DNA from: Mycolicibacterium brisbanense
GTDB taxonomy: Bacteria > Actinomycetota > Actinomycetes > Mycobacteriales > Mycobacteriaceae
Direction: 5' to 3'
NCBI RefSeq assembly: GCF_001570425.1
Contig: NZ_BCSX01000021.1
Location: 310,001-374,000, forward strand
DNA: 64,000 bases
In this document: piece by piece, positions 1 to 8,119 of the stretch
Position numbering within the stretch: the stretch's first letter is position 1
How the letters are laid out: each line of letters begins with the position of its first letter
Notes under the pieces: model-generated
Databases searched by the model: none
What the model was told of the DNA's origin: nothing
The model's input: the letters and a program-made list of their open reading frames with translations, nothing else
Position numbers and translations under genes: made by a program

Positions 1-560
1 TATGGCGGCGGCCCGGAGCTCGGCCAATGCGCCCACAACATGCTGCGGAAGCTCGCGTAGCCGGTGTCGGTATTGCGGTAGATCGCCGAGTTCGCGGTGA
101 GGGCCAGCATAAGATGCAGGACGGGCCGGATCCGGTTGCTGACGTCGATGGCGGCCGCGCGGTTGGGGACCGCGACGTGCACATGGCACCCGCAGATGCC
201 CTGCTCATGGGCGATGATGCCGAACCGGTCGGCAATCCGGTGGTAGCGCGGTGTGCTGGTGACCGGGAACGCGTGTGGCACGGTCGGTGGCAGCGCGACG
301 GCCAACAGCCGCGTGTCATTGGCCTCCGCCGCCTCGGAGGCGACGCGACGCAGCCGGCTGAGCTCGGCGCGTAGCTCAGTGCTGCTGTCGACCACATCAG
401 TCGTGGTCTCAACCTGACAGCTGGTGAGTTCGAGCTGCAACTCGACACCATGTTTGGCCGCATATTCAGCCACAGCTCTATTGCGGGCGGCGGGGTAGCC
501 GTGTCGCCGATCCACGAGGAGAAACTCCTCCTCCACGCCGACGGTGGGATGACTGCTCAT
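1..560 (-). CDS. Glutamate-cysteine ligase type 2 / carboxylate-amine ligase (YbdK family), C-terminus outside window
   Basis: The gene starts at the ATG complementary to 558-560 and runs off the left edge, so about 186 residues are visible and the C-terminal half is missing. The protein opens with HPTVGVEEEFLLVD, the typical start of the GCS2 family, followed by ELTSCQVETTTDV and a GICGCHVHVAVP segment that carries family active-site and metal-binding positions. Enzymes of this family ligate an amino acid to cysteine or a related amine using ATP. In actinobacteria they include gamma-glutamylcysteine synthetase-like proteins of uncertain physiological substrate. It is a stand-alone cytosolic enzyme by the visible part. 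Family confidence is high; the substrate is not determined. Confidence 0.85.
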   Translation of the reverse strand, partial: MSSHPTVGVEEEFLLVDRRHGYPAARNRAVAEYAAKHGVELQLELTSCQVETTTDVVDSSTELRAELSRLRRVASEAAEANDTRLLAVALPPTVPHAFPVTSTPRYHRIADRFGIIAHEQGICGCHVHVAVPNRAAAIDVSNRIRPVLHLMLALTANSAIYRNTDTGYASFRSMLWAHWPSSGPPP

Positions 561-690
561 GGCTGGGGATTGCCCGGCGCGCGCCACACCAAACGTTGCG
601 CTTCGAACTGCCTATCCCGTGTTGCGCAAGGGTTTCCGACACCGGCTCGGGTCTGTGCTCAGCCAGCCGGCGGGTACGGTCCTGGGTCTC

Positions 691-957
691 CTACGAGCCC
701 TGGCGCAGCTCCGCCTCGGCGCGGTGCCAGTTCTCCTCGTCAGTCCCACGCCGTTCCGAGAGCGAGATGTGATAGGCGCGCTCGGCAATCATCTCGTGGG
801 TGAAGCTTGGCAATTTGGCGCTCGTCGTCGCCCTGCCGACAGTCGACTTCCTTGGCCTCGCGGGCTTATTGTCTTGCGCCGCAGCCCTCTTCGAAGCTGT
901 CCGGCGGGTCGTCGGCTTCGCTGTTCCCGCATCCGTCGAAGTCTCTTTTGCTGCCAT
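691..957 (-). CDS. DUF2934 domain protein
   Basis: Small basic protein of 88 residues. An Ala/Lys/Arg/Thr-rich, probably disordered N-terminal half (about 1-55) is followed by a DUF2934-like helix pair with MIAERAYHISLSERRGTDEENWHRAEAEL. An in-frame ATG six codons upstream (975) exists. The AAAAGGAG ribosome-binding sequence lies between the two and is correctly spaced for the ATG at 957, so that start is preferred. DUF2934 proteins are small bacterial proteins of unknown role, and the basic tail suggests nucleic-acid contact only as a guess. It is monocistronic as far as can be seen. Confidence 0.65.
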   Translation of the reverse strand: MAAKETSTDAGTAKPTTRRTASKRAAAQDNKPARPRKSTVGRATTSAKLPSFTHEMIAERAYHISLSERRGTDEENWHRAEAELRQGS

Positions 958-1257
958 CGCGGCACTCCTTTTCATGTGCGATCAAGTTTGTGTGCACTCA
1001 AGCCAAGGCGTCGATTCGCTCTCGGGCCGCTATCATTGTTCCCCCGCCAGCCGCCGTTCACCGGTCACTGCGCATGCGTGTCGCGGCGGCCGATTCTCTC
1101 GGTCGATCGAAGCGAGCATCGTCCGGCCAGGCTGTCTGATGCCCGTTCAAGGCCAGCGAGGCATCGTCGGGCGGATGTCGTCAAAGCGAAACTGACCGCG
1201 TCACAACGGTTTTCCCGCTGGATTCACGTATGCCGGCGCGCAGCGGCTGCGCCGATA
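958..1257. other. Intergenic, no feature recognised
   Basis: About 300 bases separate the DedA gene's stop from the DUF2934 start. Open frames here (for example the long plus-strand frame spanning 559-1548) have no recognisable protein signature and overlie the real minus-strand genes. No convincing promoter, terminator or repeat was seen. Confidence 0.5.
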
Positions 1258-1914
1258 TCAGTCGTGCCGACGCAGGGTTTCCCAGTCATGTTCGTTTTCG
1301 AGCTCGGCGATGAGGTTGCGGGTGCGCTCCTTGAGCAACAGGGTCAACCCGATGCCGACGATGATCGCGACGACCAGTGCCACCCAGGAGAATCGGGCCA
1401 GCCATTTCTCGGCGGCCAGGCCGAGATAGTAGACCACCGCGGTGGTACCGCCGGCCCAGCAGATGGCGCCGGATGCATTGGCGGCGAGAAAGTGGCCGTA
1501 GCGCATGCGCAGCGCACCGGCCAACGGGCCGGCCAGAATTCGCAGTAGCGCGATGAACCGCCCGAAGAACACCGCCCATACGCCCCAGCGGCCCAGCAAG
1601 CGTTTCGCCAGCGCGACGTGGCCCGGTCCGAAATGCTTCGGGAAGCGCTTGCCGAGCCGCTCGAACAGGCTCATGCCGTAGCGTCGGCCGATCGAGTACC
1701 CGATGGAGTCGCCAACGATGGCTCCGACCGTGGCGGCCGTCCCAACCCACACCGGGCTGATGTCGAGATTGTGCCGGGAAGCCAGCAGCGCCGCGCTCAC
1801 CAATGCGATTTCGCCCGGCAACGGGATGCCCAGGCTCTCCAGGCCGATGACCAGGCCGATGACGAGGTACACCGCCAGCGGTGGGATGGATTCCAGTATC
1901 GAGTCGACCGTCAC
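1258..1914 (-). CDS. DedA family membrane protein
   Basis: 218-residue integral membrane protein of the DedA/SNARE-associated (VTT) family, whose members act in lipid carrier flipping and membrane homeostasis. The GTG at 1914 is chosen because family similarity begins there (VDSILESIPPLAVYLVIGLVIGLESLGIPLPGE...). The upstream extension to 2025 is arginine-rich and unlike the family. Visible family motifs are the E..GIPLPGE loop, GDSIGYSIGRRYG, and the FFGRFIALLRILAGPLAG segment matching the conserved F-x-GR-x4-R re-entrant loop. Four to five hydrophobic segments are present, the last near residues 180-205. It stands alone between a short spacer and a 320-bp gap. The exact substrate is unknown. 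Confidence 0.85.
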   Translation of the reverse strand: MTVDSILESIPPLAVYLVIGLVIGLESLGIPLPGEIALVSAALLASRHNLDISPVWVGTAATVGAIVGDSIGYSIGRRYGMSLFERLGKRFPKHFGPGHVALAKRLLGRWGVWAVFFGRFIALLRILAGPLAGALRMRYGHFLAANASGAICWAGGTTAVVYYLGLAAEKWLARFSWVALVVAIIVGIGLTLLLKERTRNLIAELENEHDWETLRRHD

Positions 1915-2238
1915 GTTGCCAAGGATGCCGTATGGACCGCGGCGACGGCAGGCGTCCGGCGTGATATCCCACTCGCCCGCCAAGGCGTTGCCAGTACGAC
2001 CTTGTCCGCGCGGCCCACGCCACAACGCCCGCCGACGATCACACCGCTCAACCGGCCTACTTGTCCAGGTCGACCAGGAGGGAAATCCGTTGTGGGCCGG
2101 ACCGTCGCGCGGCAGTCAAAGCCATGAAATGCATGCCGTTCACCGCGCGGCCGCTGTTCGCCTCGCGAGGACCTTGACTGCTCAATCGCCTTACAGAACA
2201 AGCTGATTCAAACAGCCGGGCCGTCGTTCGCGGTCCAG
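1915..2238. other. Intergenic, no gene recognised
   Basis: About 320 bases lie between the DHA2-type MFS gene's stop and the DedA start. Frames on both strands lack recognisable protein similarity. The short minus-strand frame 1911-2201 is arginine-rich and looks like a high-GC artefact. A TTGACT-like hexamer occurs near 2174 on the plus strand, but there is no gene for it to serve. Confidence 0.4.
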
Positions 2239-3591
2239 TCAGCGGCCGGAGGCCGGAGCCAGGGGATTGCACATCCGGGCGACGACCAGAGTCGTCACCG
2301 TCACCCCGACCGCTCCGGCAGCCAGCGAACCTGAGTAGCCGAACGGTGCCGCAAGCGCCGCCAACACGGCGATGCCGAGCCCGGAGCCGAGCGCGAAGGC
2401 CACCTCCTGCACCACCCCCACCTGCGATACCGCGCCGGCGGGAGCCGCCACGAACAACGCCGTGGTGCCGAGCGTGCCGATCACACCGAAGCCCGCGCCG
2501 ATCAGCAGCAGGGCCGGGCCGATCACCGCAGGATCGGTTGCGGCCCAAGCCAGCCCGGCCGCTTGCAGCATCAGTGCCGCCGGCAGGACCAGGCCGCGGC
2601 GGTCGATCCGGGCAAGCATCGGCGCCACGATGCCGCCGACCGTGGTCGCGATCGCCTGCCACAGCAACACGAGCCCGGTCGCCGAAGCCGACCACCCCCG
2701 GTCGTTCTGCAGATGCAGGCTGGTCAGGTAGATCGCCCCGAGGGTGACCCCGGCCGAGACGATGATCGTCGCCACCGCTGCCGAGAAGCCCCGATCCCCG
2801 AACAGGTCCACCCGCAGCAGTGGGTCCCGCAGTCGCCGCTGGGCCCGCAGGAACACGGTCAGGACGACCGCGCCGGCCAGCCCGACGAGCGCGCCGACCG
2901 CCGGGACGAACGGCAGGCGTTGCACGCCGTACACCGTGACGCCGAGCCCGAGCGCCGCGACCATCACCCATCCCGGATGCCACATCGGCGTCACATCGGC
3001 CCGGGTGTTCGGCACCTTCGCCCAGGTGAGGAGCGCGCCGATCGTCGCTATCGGTACGCAGATCCAGAACACCCATTGCCAGCCCCAGTGATCGGTGAGG
3101 TAGCCGCCGACGAGCGGGCCGATGGTATTGGCGGCACCGAACACGGCGACCCAGAGGCCGTTCGCCAGCGTCCGGGCGTGACCTGTGAATAGCGCGCCGA
3201 TGGTGGACACCACGTTCGCCAGGATCAGCGCGCCGGCGATGCCAAGGCCGAGTCGCGCCGCGAGCAGCCCGGGGGCCGGCAGTACCGGGGCCGCCGTGCT
3301 GAGCAGCGCGAAGGCCGTCATGCCCGCGACCAGAGCGCGGCGCCGTCCAGACCGGTCGCCCCACCTCGCGGCCGGCACGATCGCGGCCGCCACGGCGAGG
3401 GGGTAGATGTTGACGACCCACGACTGGTCCGCCGGGGCGATCCCGAGATCGCGGGCAAGCCTGGGCAGGGCGGTGTTGATCATGCTGACCGCGAGACTCT
3501 GCGCGAGGATTCCCACGAGCAGCGGAATCATCACCGGCCACGAGATCCGATCGGTCGCCCGCGGCAACCCCTTATCGCACGGTGTCGTCAC
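2239..3591 (-). CDS. MFS drug/metabolite exporter, DHA2 (EmrB/QacA) type
   Basis: 450-residue polytopic membrane protein. Its N-terminal third has the DHA2 pattern: SMINTALPRLARDLG in the first membrane segment, then QSWVVNIYPLAVAAAIVPAARWGDRSGRRRALVAG, which is MFS motif A (G-D-R-x-G-R-R) in the first cytoplasmic loop. Then comes GAANTIGPLVGGYLTDHWGWQWVFWICVP, the motif C/proton antiporter signature. The family exports hydrophobic cations, dyes and drugs in exchange for protons. The start is a GTG at 3591; a later ATG at residue 21 is possible but would shorten the first helix. It faces the SDR gene tail-to-head with a 69-bp gap. No local regulator is obvious and the substrate is unknown. 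Confidence 0.85.
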   Translation of the reverse strand: MTTPCDKGLPRATDRISWPVMIPLLVGILAQSLAVSMINTALPRLARDLGIAPADQSWVVNIYPLAVAAAIVPAARWGDRSGRRRALVAGMTAFALLSTAAPVLPAPGLLAARLGLGIAGALILANVVSTIGALFTGHARTLANGLWVAVFGAANTIGPLVGGYLTDHWGWQWVFWICVPIATIGALLTWAKVPNTRADVTPMWHPGWVMVAALGLGVTVYGVQRLPFVPAVGALVGLAGAVVLTVFLRAQRRLRDPLLRVDLFGDRGFSAAVATIIVSAGVTLGAIYLTSLHLQNDRGWSASATGLVLLWQAIATTVGGIVAPMLARIDRRGLVLPAALMLQAAGLAWAATDPAVIGPALLLIGAGFGVIGTLGTTALFVAAPAGAVSQVGVVQEVAFALGSGLGIAVLAALAAPFGYSGSLAAGAVGVTVTTLVVARMCNPLAPASGR

Positions 3592-3660
3592 ACTCCGATG
3601 GTGTCAGGTCGTTGTCCGGCCATCCGCGCTCCCCTCATGGTCGGACCGCAGTCGTGGACT

Positions 3661-4401
3661 TCAGACCTGGATCATCCCGCCGTCGACGGCCAACTCCGTA
3701 CCGGTCATGAAGCTGCTCTGGTCCGAGGCCAGGAACAGCACCGCGGACGCGATCTCCTCGGGTCGTCCCAACCGCTTCATCGGCACCTGGGCAGCCATGC
3801 TGTCGAGCAGATTCTGCTTCTGGTCGGCAGGTGCCAGACCGGTGAGTCCAGGGGTGTCGATCGGGCCGGGGACGACGGTGTTGACCCGGATCTTGCGGTC
3901 GGCCAGTTCTGCGGCCCATGTGCGGCCGAGCGACCGAATCGCCGCCTTGGATGCCGCGTAGAGGCCGAATGCCGGCGTCCCTTCGCTCGCCGCGGTGGAG
4001 CCGGCGAGGATGACCGACGCGCCATCATTGAGCAGCGGCAGCATCTTCTGCACGGTGAACACCGTGCCCGCGACGTTGCGATCGAAACTGTCCCGGTAGT
4101 GCTCCGGGGTCACATCGGCCAGGGTGGCAAAATCGCCGCCACCCGCGTTCGCGAAGACGACGTCGAGCCCCCGGCCGCGCTTGGCGATTTCGGCGGCCAA
4201 GGCGTCGAGTTCCTCGGGTTTGCTGATGTCGCTCTTCACGCCGTGGGCGCCGATCGAATCGGCTGCCTCGTCAAGACGTGTCCGGTCGCGTCCGGTGATG
4301 AACACGTAGGCACCTTCGCCGGCCAACCGCTTCGCAGTCGCCAGACCGATTCCCGCGGTTCCACCGGTGACGAGTGCTGTCTTGCCGTCGAGCTGTCCCA
4401 T
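3661..4401 (-). CDS. Short-chain dehydrogenase/reductase
   Basis: 246-residue classical SDR. Cofactor-binding TGGTAGIG lies near residues 13-20, NAGGG near 87, the catalytic Ser sits in AGSTAAS, and the Tyr/Lys pair is in YAASK. VVPGPIDTPGL and a C-terminal MTGTELAVDGG complete the family pattern. It would oxidise or reduce an unidentified alcohol or carbonyl with NAD(P). It follows the SnoaL-like gene and the MarR gene on the same strand. The 58-bp spacer in front of it carries a perfect inverted repeat (4444-4463) that resembles a second one in front of the SnoaL-like gene, so control by the neighbouring MarR protein is likely. A quinone or aldehyde detoxification role is only a guess. Confidence 0.88.
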   Translation of the reverse strand: MGQLDGKTALVTGGTAGIGLATAKRLAGEGAYVFITGRDRTRLDEAADSIGAHGVKSDISKPEELDALAAEIAKRGRGLDVVFANAGGGDFATLADVTPEHYRDSFDRNVAGTVFTVQKMLPLLNDGASVILAGSTAASEGTPAFGLYAASKAAIRSLGRTWAAELADRKIRVNTVVPGPIDTPGLTGLAPADQKQNLLDSMAAQVPMKRLGRPEEIASAVLFLASDQSSFMTGTELAVDGGMIQV

Positions 4402-4443
4402 GGTTGGGCTCCGTTCTGTGGGTACGTTGACAGGTGCTGCAAC

Positions 4444-4463
4444 ATAGGTGATTAGTCACCTAT
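4444..4463. promoter_or_regulatory. Probable MarR operator (perfect inverted repeat)
   Basis: ATAGGTGA-TTAG-TCACCTAT is a perfect 8-bp inverted repeat with a 4-base centre. It lies just upstream of the SDR start and overlaps the stop codon of the SnoaL-like gene. The same architecture recurs at 4841-4860, and a MarR gene is adjacent. Confidence 0.65.
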
Positions 4464-4822
4464 TCCTGCGGATCGAGCACCGTCCACAAGCGACTGATCC
4501 GATCGTCGGATATCTCGGCCACGTCGAAGCCCGATGCCACGGTGTGGTCGTCCTGGGTACGCACTTCCCAGGCCAGGAAACCCAGCCCGCGGGTTTGACG
4601 CACCGCTCCGGCCTTGACGAAATGCAGGCCAGTCAGTTTTGCTTGCAGCTCCGCCGCTTTGCCATTGAGTTCGTCGTGGCCCGTTACGACGCCGTCGTCG
4701 TCGGTCCACCGCACGTCATCCGCATAGGTCGTCGCGATCGCGTCGGCGCGGCGCTGAGGATCGCGCTCATCGAACACGGCCAGCAGGTTGGCCTCCATCA
4801 GCCGGGTGACCACGTCACTCAT
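4460..4822 (-). CDS. SnoaL/NTF2-like domain protein
   Basis: 120-residue alpha+beta barrel-type protein. DVVTRLMEANLLAVFDERDPQRRADAIATTYADDVRWTDDDGVVTGHDEL at the N-terminus is the usual SnoaL-like/NTF2 entry. The DDHTVASGFDVAEISDDRISRLWTVLD strand series closes the fold. Such proteins are small-molecule-binding or polyketide-cyclase-like enzymes, often paired with SDRs. The ATG at 4822 is chosen over the GTG five codons upstream because GAGGAG sits 7-8 bases before it. The gene lies between MarR and SDR genes, with MarR-like operator repeats on both sides. No catalytic residue can be assigned with confidence. Confidence 0.72.
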   Translation of the reverse strand: MSDVVTRLMEANLLAVFDERDPQRRADAIATTYADDVRWTDDDGVVTGHDELNGKAAELQAKLTGLHFVKAGAVRQTRGLGFLAWEVRTQDDHTVASGFDVAEISDDRISRLWTVLDPQE

Positions 4823-4840
4823 AGTCCCGCTCCTCACTAG

Positions 4841-4860
4841 TTAGGTGATTTCTCACTGAA
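4841..4860. promoter_or_regulatory. Second probable MarR operator (imperfect)
   Basis: TTAGGTGA-TTTC-TCACTGAA has the same half-site and 4-base spacing as the perfect repeat at 4444-4463, with two mismatched base pairs. It lies between the MarR stop and the SnoaL-like gene start, directly upstream of that gene's ribosome-binding site. Confidence 0.55.
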
Positions 4861-4862
4861 TG

Positions 4863-5372
4863 CTAGCTTGGCGGAGGCGGAAGCGAACTGTTGTGATTGA
4901 GATTGACGTGGATGTGCTCGAGTGCCTCGGTGAACGGTCCGAGCAGGTTCTCGGGCAGGGGATCGAAGAACAGTCTGCGCACCAGATCCACATGGGCGGG
5001 TGCGGCGTCTTCGATGGCCCGCCGACCGCCCGGGGTGAGTCCGACGATGGTGGTACGCGCGTCCGAGGCCCCGGCGCGGCGCTCGGTCAGCCCACGGTCT
5101 TCCATGCGCCGCAAGTGATGTGACAGCCTGCTGCGTTCCCAACCGATCTCGGCCGCCAGGTCGCTGATGCGCATGCCCTCGTTGCGCTCACCGCTCAGGG
5201 CGACGAGAACGTCGTAGTCGGCCAGCGACAGATCTGAATCGGCCTGCAGCTGACGGTTCATCTCGTAGCGCATCCGCAGCTGCACGCGCATGTAGGCGAT
5301 CCACGCGCGCTGTTGCTTCGGTGTCAGCCATTCCTGCTTGCGTGATGTGCCCCGTACTTTTCTTGGCGTCAC
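4863..5372 (-). CDS. MarR family transcriptional regulator
   Basis: 169-residue winged-helix regulator. The DNA-binding core is LADYDVLVALSGERNEGMRISDLAAEIGWERSRLSHHLRRMEDRGLTERR (about residues 50-100), followed by the wing with DARTTIVGLTPGGR. Helices at both ends would form the dimer interface. MarR proteins repress nearby genes and are released by phenolic or oxidising ligands. Here the obvious targets are the downstream SnoaL-like and SDR genes, each preceded by an AGGTGA-N4-TCAC inverted repeat. The first 15 residues are basic and could be dispensable, so the start could be slightly downstream. The ligand is unknown. Confidence 0.88.
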   Translation of the reverse strand: MTPRKVRGTSRKQEWLTPKQQRAWIAYMRVQLRMRYEMNRQLQADSDLSLADYDVLVALSGERNEGMRISDLAAEIGWERSRLSHHLRRMEDRGLTERRAGASDARTTIVGLTPGGRRAIEDAAPAHVDLVRRLFFDPLPENLLGPFTEALEHIHVNLNHNSSLPPPPS

Positions 5373-5420
5373 GTCCGTCAGTATGACGCCATGCCGACGG
5401 TCGGAAAATGTGGCGACGCT

Positions 5421-5720
5421 TCAGTGGCGACGCGTACCGGTCACTCTGGATCGAGGCAACCGGCCGGCGCGTGAGTGTCCGGTCATCTCGTCCCCGCCAA
5501 TCGTCACGTCGAACTCGAGGTTCAGCCGCATCGGCTTGGTCACTTTCTGCCGCCATGTCACGCGGTTGCCATTCTGCGAAACATCCTGCAGTTCAACACT
5601 GTCACCCTTCAGGGTGGCCGTGCCGGTGACGCCGTCGGCGGTGTCGCGGAACGCATATTCCACGGCCAACGAGCCGATCGGCGTTTTGATGGTGACGTCC
5701 CAGTCTCCGACAATGGTCAT
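5421..5720 (-). CDS. Conserved small beta-rich protein, unknown function
   Basis: 99-residue protein beginning MTIVGDWDVTIKTPIGSLAVEYAF. It has alternating beta-strand character (GTATLKGDSVELQDVSQNGNRVTWRQKVTKPMRLNLEFDVTIGGDEMTGHS) and a basic C-terminal tail. The ATG at 5720 lies one base after the stop of the DJ-1-like gene (5722-5724) and is preceded by GGGGGAG, so the two genes are almost certainly co-transcribed and probably translationally coupled. I do not recognise a named family with certainty. The fold looks like a lipocalin- or calycin-like small barrel, which is inference only. The coupling suggests a role linked to the DJ-1 partner. Confidence 0.6.
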   Translation of the reverse strand: MTIVGDWDVTIKTPIGSLAVEYAFRDTADGVTGTATLKGDSVELQDVSQNGNRVTWRQKVTKPMRLNLEFDVTIGGDEMTGHSRAGRLPRSRVTGTRRH

Positions 5721-5721
5721 C

Positions 5722-6378
5722 TCACAGCTCCCCCGGCTCGATTCCTGAGCGCCTCCACACGGTGCCGCGCCGTTCGTACTCGAAGAGTTTCTCCACGGCG
5801 TGCGCGATCCGCGGCCCAAAGGAACGTTCCAACAGATAGAGGCCCAGATCGAGGCCAGAGGTGACTCCACCGGCACTGATCAGATCGCCGTCGTCCACCA
5901 CCCGGGCACTCACCGCATTGACACCGGCCGCGTCGAGTACGTCCATTCCCAAGTAATGGGTTGTGGCGTAGCGGTTGTCGATCAGCCCGCCCATCGCCAC
6001 GACTATCGAGCCGCCGCAGACCGTTGCCACCGTGATCCCCGGATCTCCGAAGGCTCTTTCCAGCAACGGGGTAAGCGCTGTTTGGGCTGCCCGCGCCAGC
6101 AAGACCGGAATGGTCTCGACACCGTCGTCCGGATCACCGTCGATCGGTCCGCTCGCGCCCGGAACCACCACGTAACCCGGCCTGGTCGGATCCAACGTGC
6201 CGGTGGCCGCCAGGCTCAAACCCTCTGTGCCACTGACTACTTGACGGGGCCCCTCGGCAGACACCAATTCCACCGTGAAGCCGCCGCCGAGGGCCCGCGC
6301 GCCCGCCACGAGCACTTCGAAGGGTGCGATGACATCGAGTGGGTCGAACTTGTCGAAGAGAACGATTTGTGCGTACAC
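5722..6378 (-). CDS. DJ-1/PfpI family (GATase1-like) protein
   Basis: 218-residue protein of the DJ-1/PfpI superfamily. It starts YAQIVLFDKFDPLDVIAPFEVL and carries the nucleophile elbow ATVCGGSIVVA with the conserved Cys, plus GGVTSGLDLGLYLLE near the end, as in GlxA/isonitrile hydratase-like members. The GTG at 6378 is preferred because similarity begins there; upstream in-frame codons run into the divergent regulator's promoter. The family includes isonitrile hydratases and amidase-like enzymes. The gene is divergent from a GlxA-type regulator whose N-terminal half is the same fold, a common pairing in which the regulator controls the enzyme. The short gene at 5421 follows directly. Confidence 0.82.
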   Translation of the reverse strand: MYAQIVLFDKFDPLDVIAPFEVLVAGARALGGGFTVELVSAEGPRQVVSGTEGLSLAATGTLDPTRPGYVVVPGASGPIDGDPDDGVETIPVLLARAAQTALTPLLERAFGDPGITVATVCGGSIVVAMGGLIDNRYATTHYLGMDVLDAAGVNAVSARVVDDGDLISAGGVTSGLDLGLYLLERSFGPRIAHAVEKLFEYERRGTVWRRSGIEPGEL

Positions 6379-6431
6379 ACCTGGCGATGTTGGTCGATGC
6401 CGACTGCCGCGGCCACTGGCTAGATAGACAT

Positions 6432-6444
6432 ATAACGCTGTTAT
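6432..6444. promoter_or_regulatory. Small inverted repeat in divergent promoter
   Basis: ATAAC-GCT-GTTAT is a perfect 5-bp inverted repeat in the AT-rich gap between the DJ-1-like gene and the AraC/GlxA gene. Its position fits an operator or overlapping -10 elements for the divergent pair. Confidence 0.35.
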
Positions 6445-6454
6445 GTTGCCAACC

Positions 6455-7471
6455 ATGCATCGGATTGCCGTCGTTGCACTACCCAACAGCGTCGCCTCTG
6501 ACATCGCGACACCGATCGACGTGTTCAGCCGTGTCGAGCTGCCCGACGGCAGCGCCGGCTATGACGTGCAGGTGTGCGGTACTGCACCCGAAGTGAATGC
6601 CGGACCGATGCGCATTGCCACCGACCGTGGACTCGACCTGTTGAGGTATGTAGATACCATCGTCGTTCCGGGTTGTCATGATCCTCTCGCAAAGGTGCCC
6701 CAAGAGCTGATCGCAGCCCTGAAACTGGCCTACGACAACGGTGTTCGCCTGGCGTCCATATGCACCGGCGCCTTCGTTCTCGCTGCGACGGGGCTGCTCG
6801 ACGGCAAGCGGGCAACCACGCACTGGCTCGGAGCGTCCAGTTTCCAAAAGGCCTATCCCGACGTCGACCTCGACCCCGATGTGCTCTACGTCGATGAAGG
6901 CCAAATCCTGACGTCGGCTGGCGCCTCGGCGGGTTTGGACTTGTGCCTACACATCGTGGGCCGCGATTGCGGTGCCGCCGTCGCCGCCCAGTCGGCGAGG
7001 ATGGCCGTCGCGCCGCTGCACCGCAGCGGCGGGCAAGCGCAATTCATCGTCCGCAATCAGCGACCACTCAACACCGAACTCGGTGAGCTGATCAATTGGA
7101 TCGAAATCCACGCCCATGAGCCGCTCACGCTTCGCAACATTGCCGCCCAGGCGTCGACGACCATCCGAACGCTCAATCGCCGGTTCCAGGCCGAGATCCG
7201 GCAGACGCCAATGCAATGGGTCATCGGCGTGCGAATACGGCACGCCCAACAGCTACTGGAGCGCACCTCCGAGAGCATCGAAACCATCAGCGGCCAAGTC
7301 GGTTTCACGTCTACCGCGAACTTTCGCGATCAGTTCAAGAGAATCGTCGGAGTACCGCCCCAGACCTATCGCACGACATTTCGCCAACAAACACCAATCG
7401 TGCGTCCCGATGACATCGGCACTCCCAGACGCTCGGGCACCGCCTCGATGCACCGACCTCGGAACACCTGA
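6455..7471 (+). CDS. GlxA family transcriptional regulator (DJ-1-like domain + AraC HTH)
   Basis: 338-residue two-domain regulator. Residues about 1-170 form a GATase1/DJ-1-like ligand-binding domain (MHRIAVVALPNSVASDIATPIDVF; SICTGAFVLAATGLLDGKRATTHW). Residues about 215-320 form the AraC-type double HTH (EPLTLRNIAAQASTTIRTLNRRFQAEIRQTPMQWVIGVRIRHAQQLLERT; VGFTSTANFRDQFKRIVGVPPQTYR). An ATG four codons upstream (6443) is an alternative start. It is divergent from a DJ-1-family enzyme gene, so local activation of that operon is likely. GlxA-type proteins respond to small nitrogenous compounds in several bacteria; the ligand here is unknown. Confidence 0.9.
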   Translation: MHRIAVVALPNSVASDIATPIDVFSRVELPDGSAGYDVQVCGTAPEVNAGPMRIATDRGLDLLRYVDTIVVPGCHDPLAKVPQELIAALKLAYDNGVRLASICTGAFVLAATGLLDGKRATTHWLGASSFQKAYPDVDLDPDVLYVDEGQILTSAGASAGLDLCLHIVGRDCGAAVAAQSARMAVAPLHRSGGQAQFIVRNQRPLNTELGELINWIEIHAHEPLTLRNIAAQASTTIRTLNRRFQAEIRQTPMQWVIGVRIRHAQQLLERTSESIETISGQVGFTSTANFRDQFKRIVGVPPQTYRTTFRQQTPIVRPDDIGTPRRSGTASMHRPRNT

Positions 7472-7529
7472 GCGGTCACCTACCAGAGTCAGCGATCCCG
7501 CACCGAGCTGTTGGCAATAGCATGAACCC

Positions 7530-8036
7530 GTGCTGCTGCGCCTGACCGATGACACCCTCGTGCATTTGGCACCTGGGATGTACGACTGGTGCATGCTGCT
7601 CGAGTTTGCCTTTGACGGTCAACCGGCGGCTACCCAATTGATCGCGGCGGTGCTGGAGCATCCTCGCTGGCGCGACGACTGCATGAGTCCGTGGACCGGC
7701 CCATGTGACGTTCACGGTCCATACCGGTTGGAAACCATTGCTGTCGAAGGATTTCAACGGTGCACCGTGGCGACCGCTTGGGAGATCCTGGTCGACTGGC
7801 CGGCGACGGACCTCAATCCGTGGGTGAGTGAGTCACTGCTGCTGTCGCGGGAGATTCTCGGGGCGTGGGTCGCGCCGCTGCTGGTCAGTGCCGATGAGCT
7901 CTATCGGCTCACCGTGCCGAGGGAGGGCAACGCGCATGAGTTCGGATGGGTCGTCGGGCAGCGAGGTTTTCACGAGTTCATCGCGATCGACCGTGCGCGC
8001 AGCACCCTTACGGTGATTATCGCCACCGACGATTGA
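7530..8036 (+). CDS. Conserved hypothetical protein
   Basis: 168-residue soluble protein with a GTG start at 7530. I do not recognise a family. It is acidic and Trp-rich, with segments such as DVHGPYRLETIAVEGFQRCTVATAWEILVDWPATDLNPWVSESLLLSREILGAWVAPLLV. No membrane segment or signal peptide is visible. It lies 58 bp after the GlxA-type regulator gene on the same strand and about 80 bp before the DUF2652 gene. Codon use matches its neighbours, and the frame is uninterrupted and GC3-rich, supporting a real gene. Confidence 0.55.
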   Translation: MLLRLTDDTLVHLAPGMYDWCMLLEFAFDGQPAATQLIAAVLEHPRWRDDCMSPWTGPCDVHGPYRLETIAVEGFQRCTVATAWEILVDWPATDLNPWVSESLLLSREILGAWVAPLLVSADELYRLTVPREGNAHEFGWVVGQRGFHEFIAIDRARSTLTVIIATDD

Positions 8037-8119
8037 TCGGAGTTCTGCTGACATCACGCTCTCCGAATCGGTCATGCAGAGACTAAAATGCATGGCGAAC
8101 GCAGCGCCGAGGTCGGGTG

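Noticed and set aside
559..1548. Long plus-strand frame overlapping the DUF2934 and DedA genes
   Set aside because: No protein signature, arginine/proline-rich composition typical of antisense frames in high-GC DNA, and it covers two well-supported minus-strand genes.
2057..3541. 494-residue minus-strand frame over the MFS exporter
   Set aside because: It overlaps the MFS gene in another frame; the MFS frame has membrane segments and motif A, this one is low-complexity Arg/Gly/Pro.
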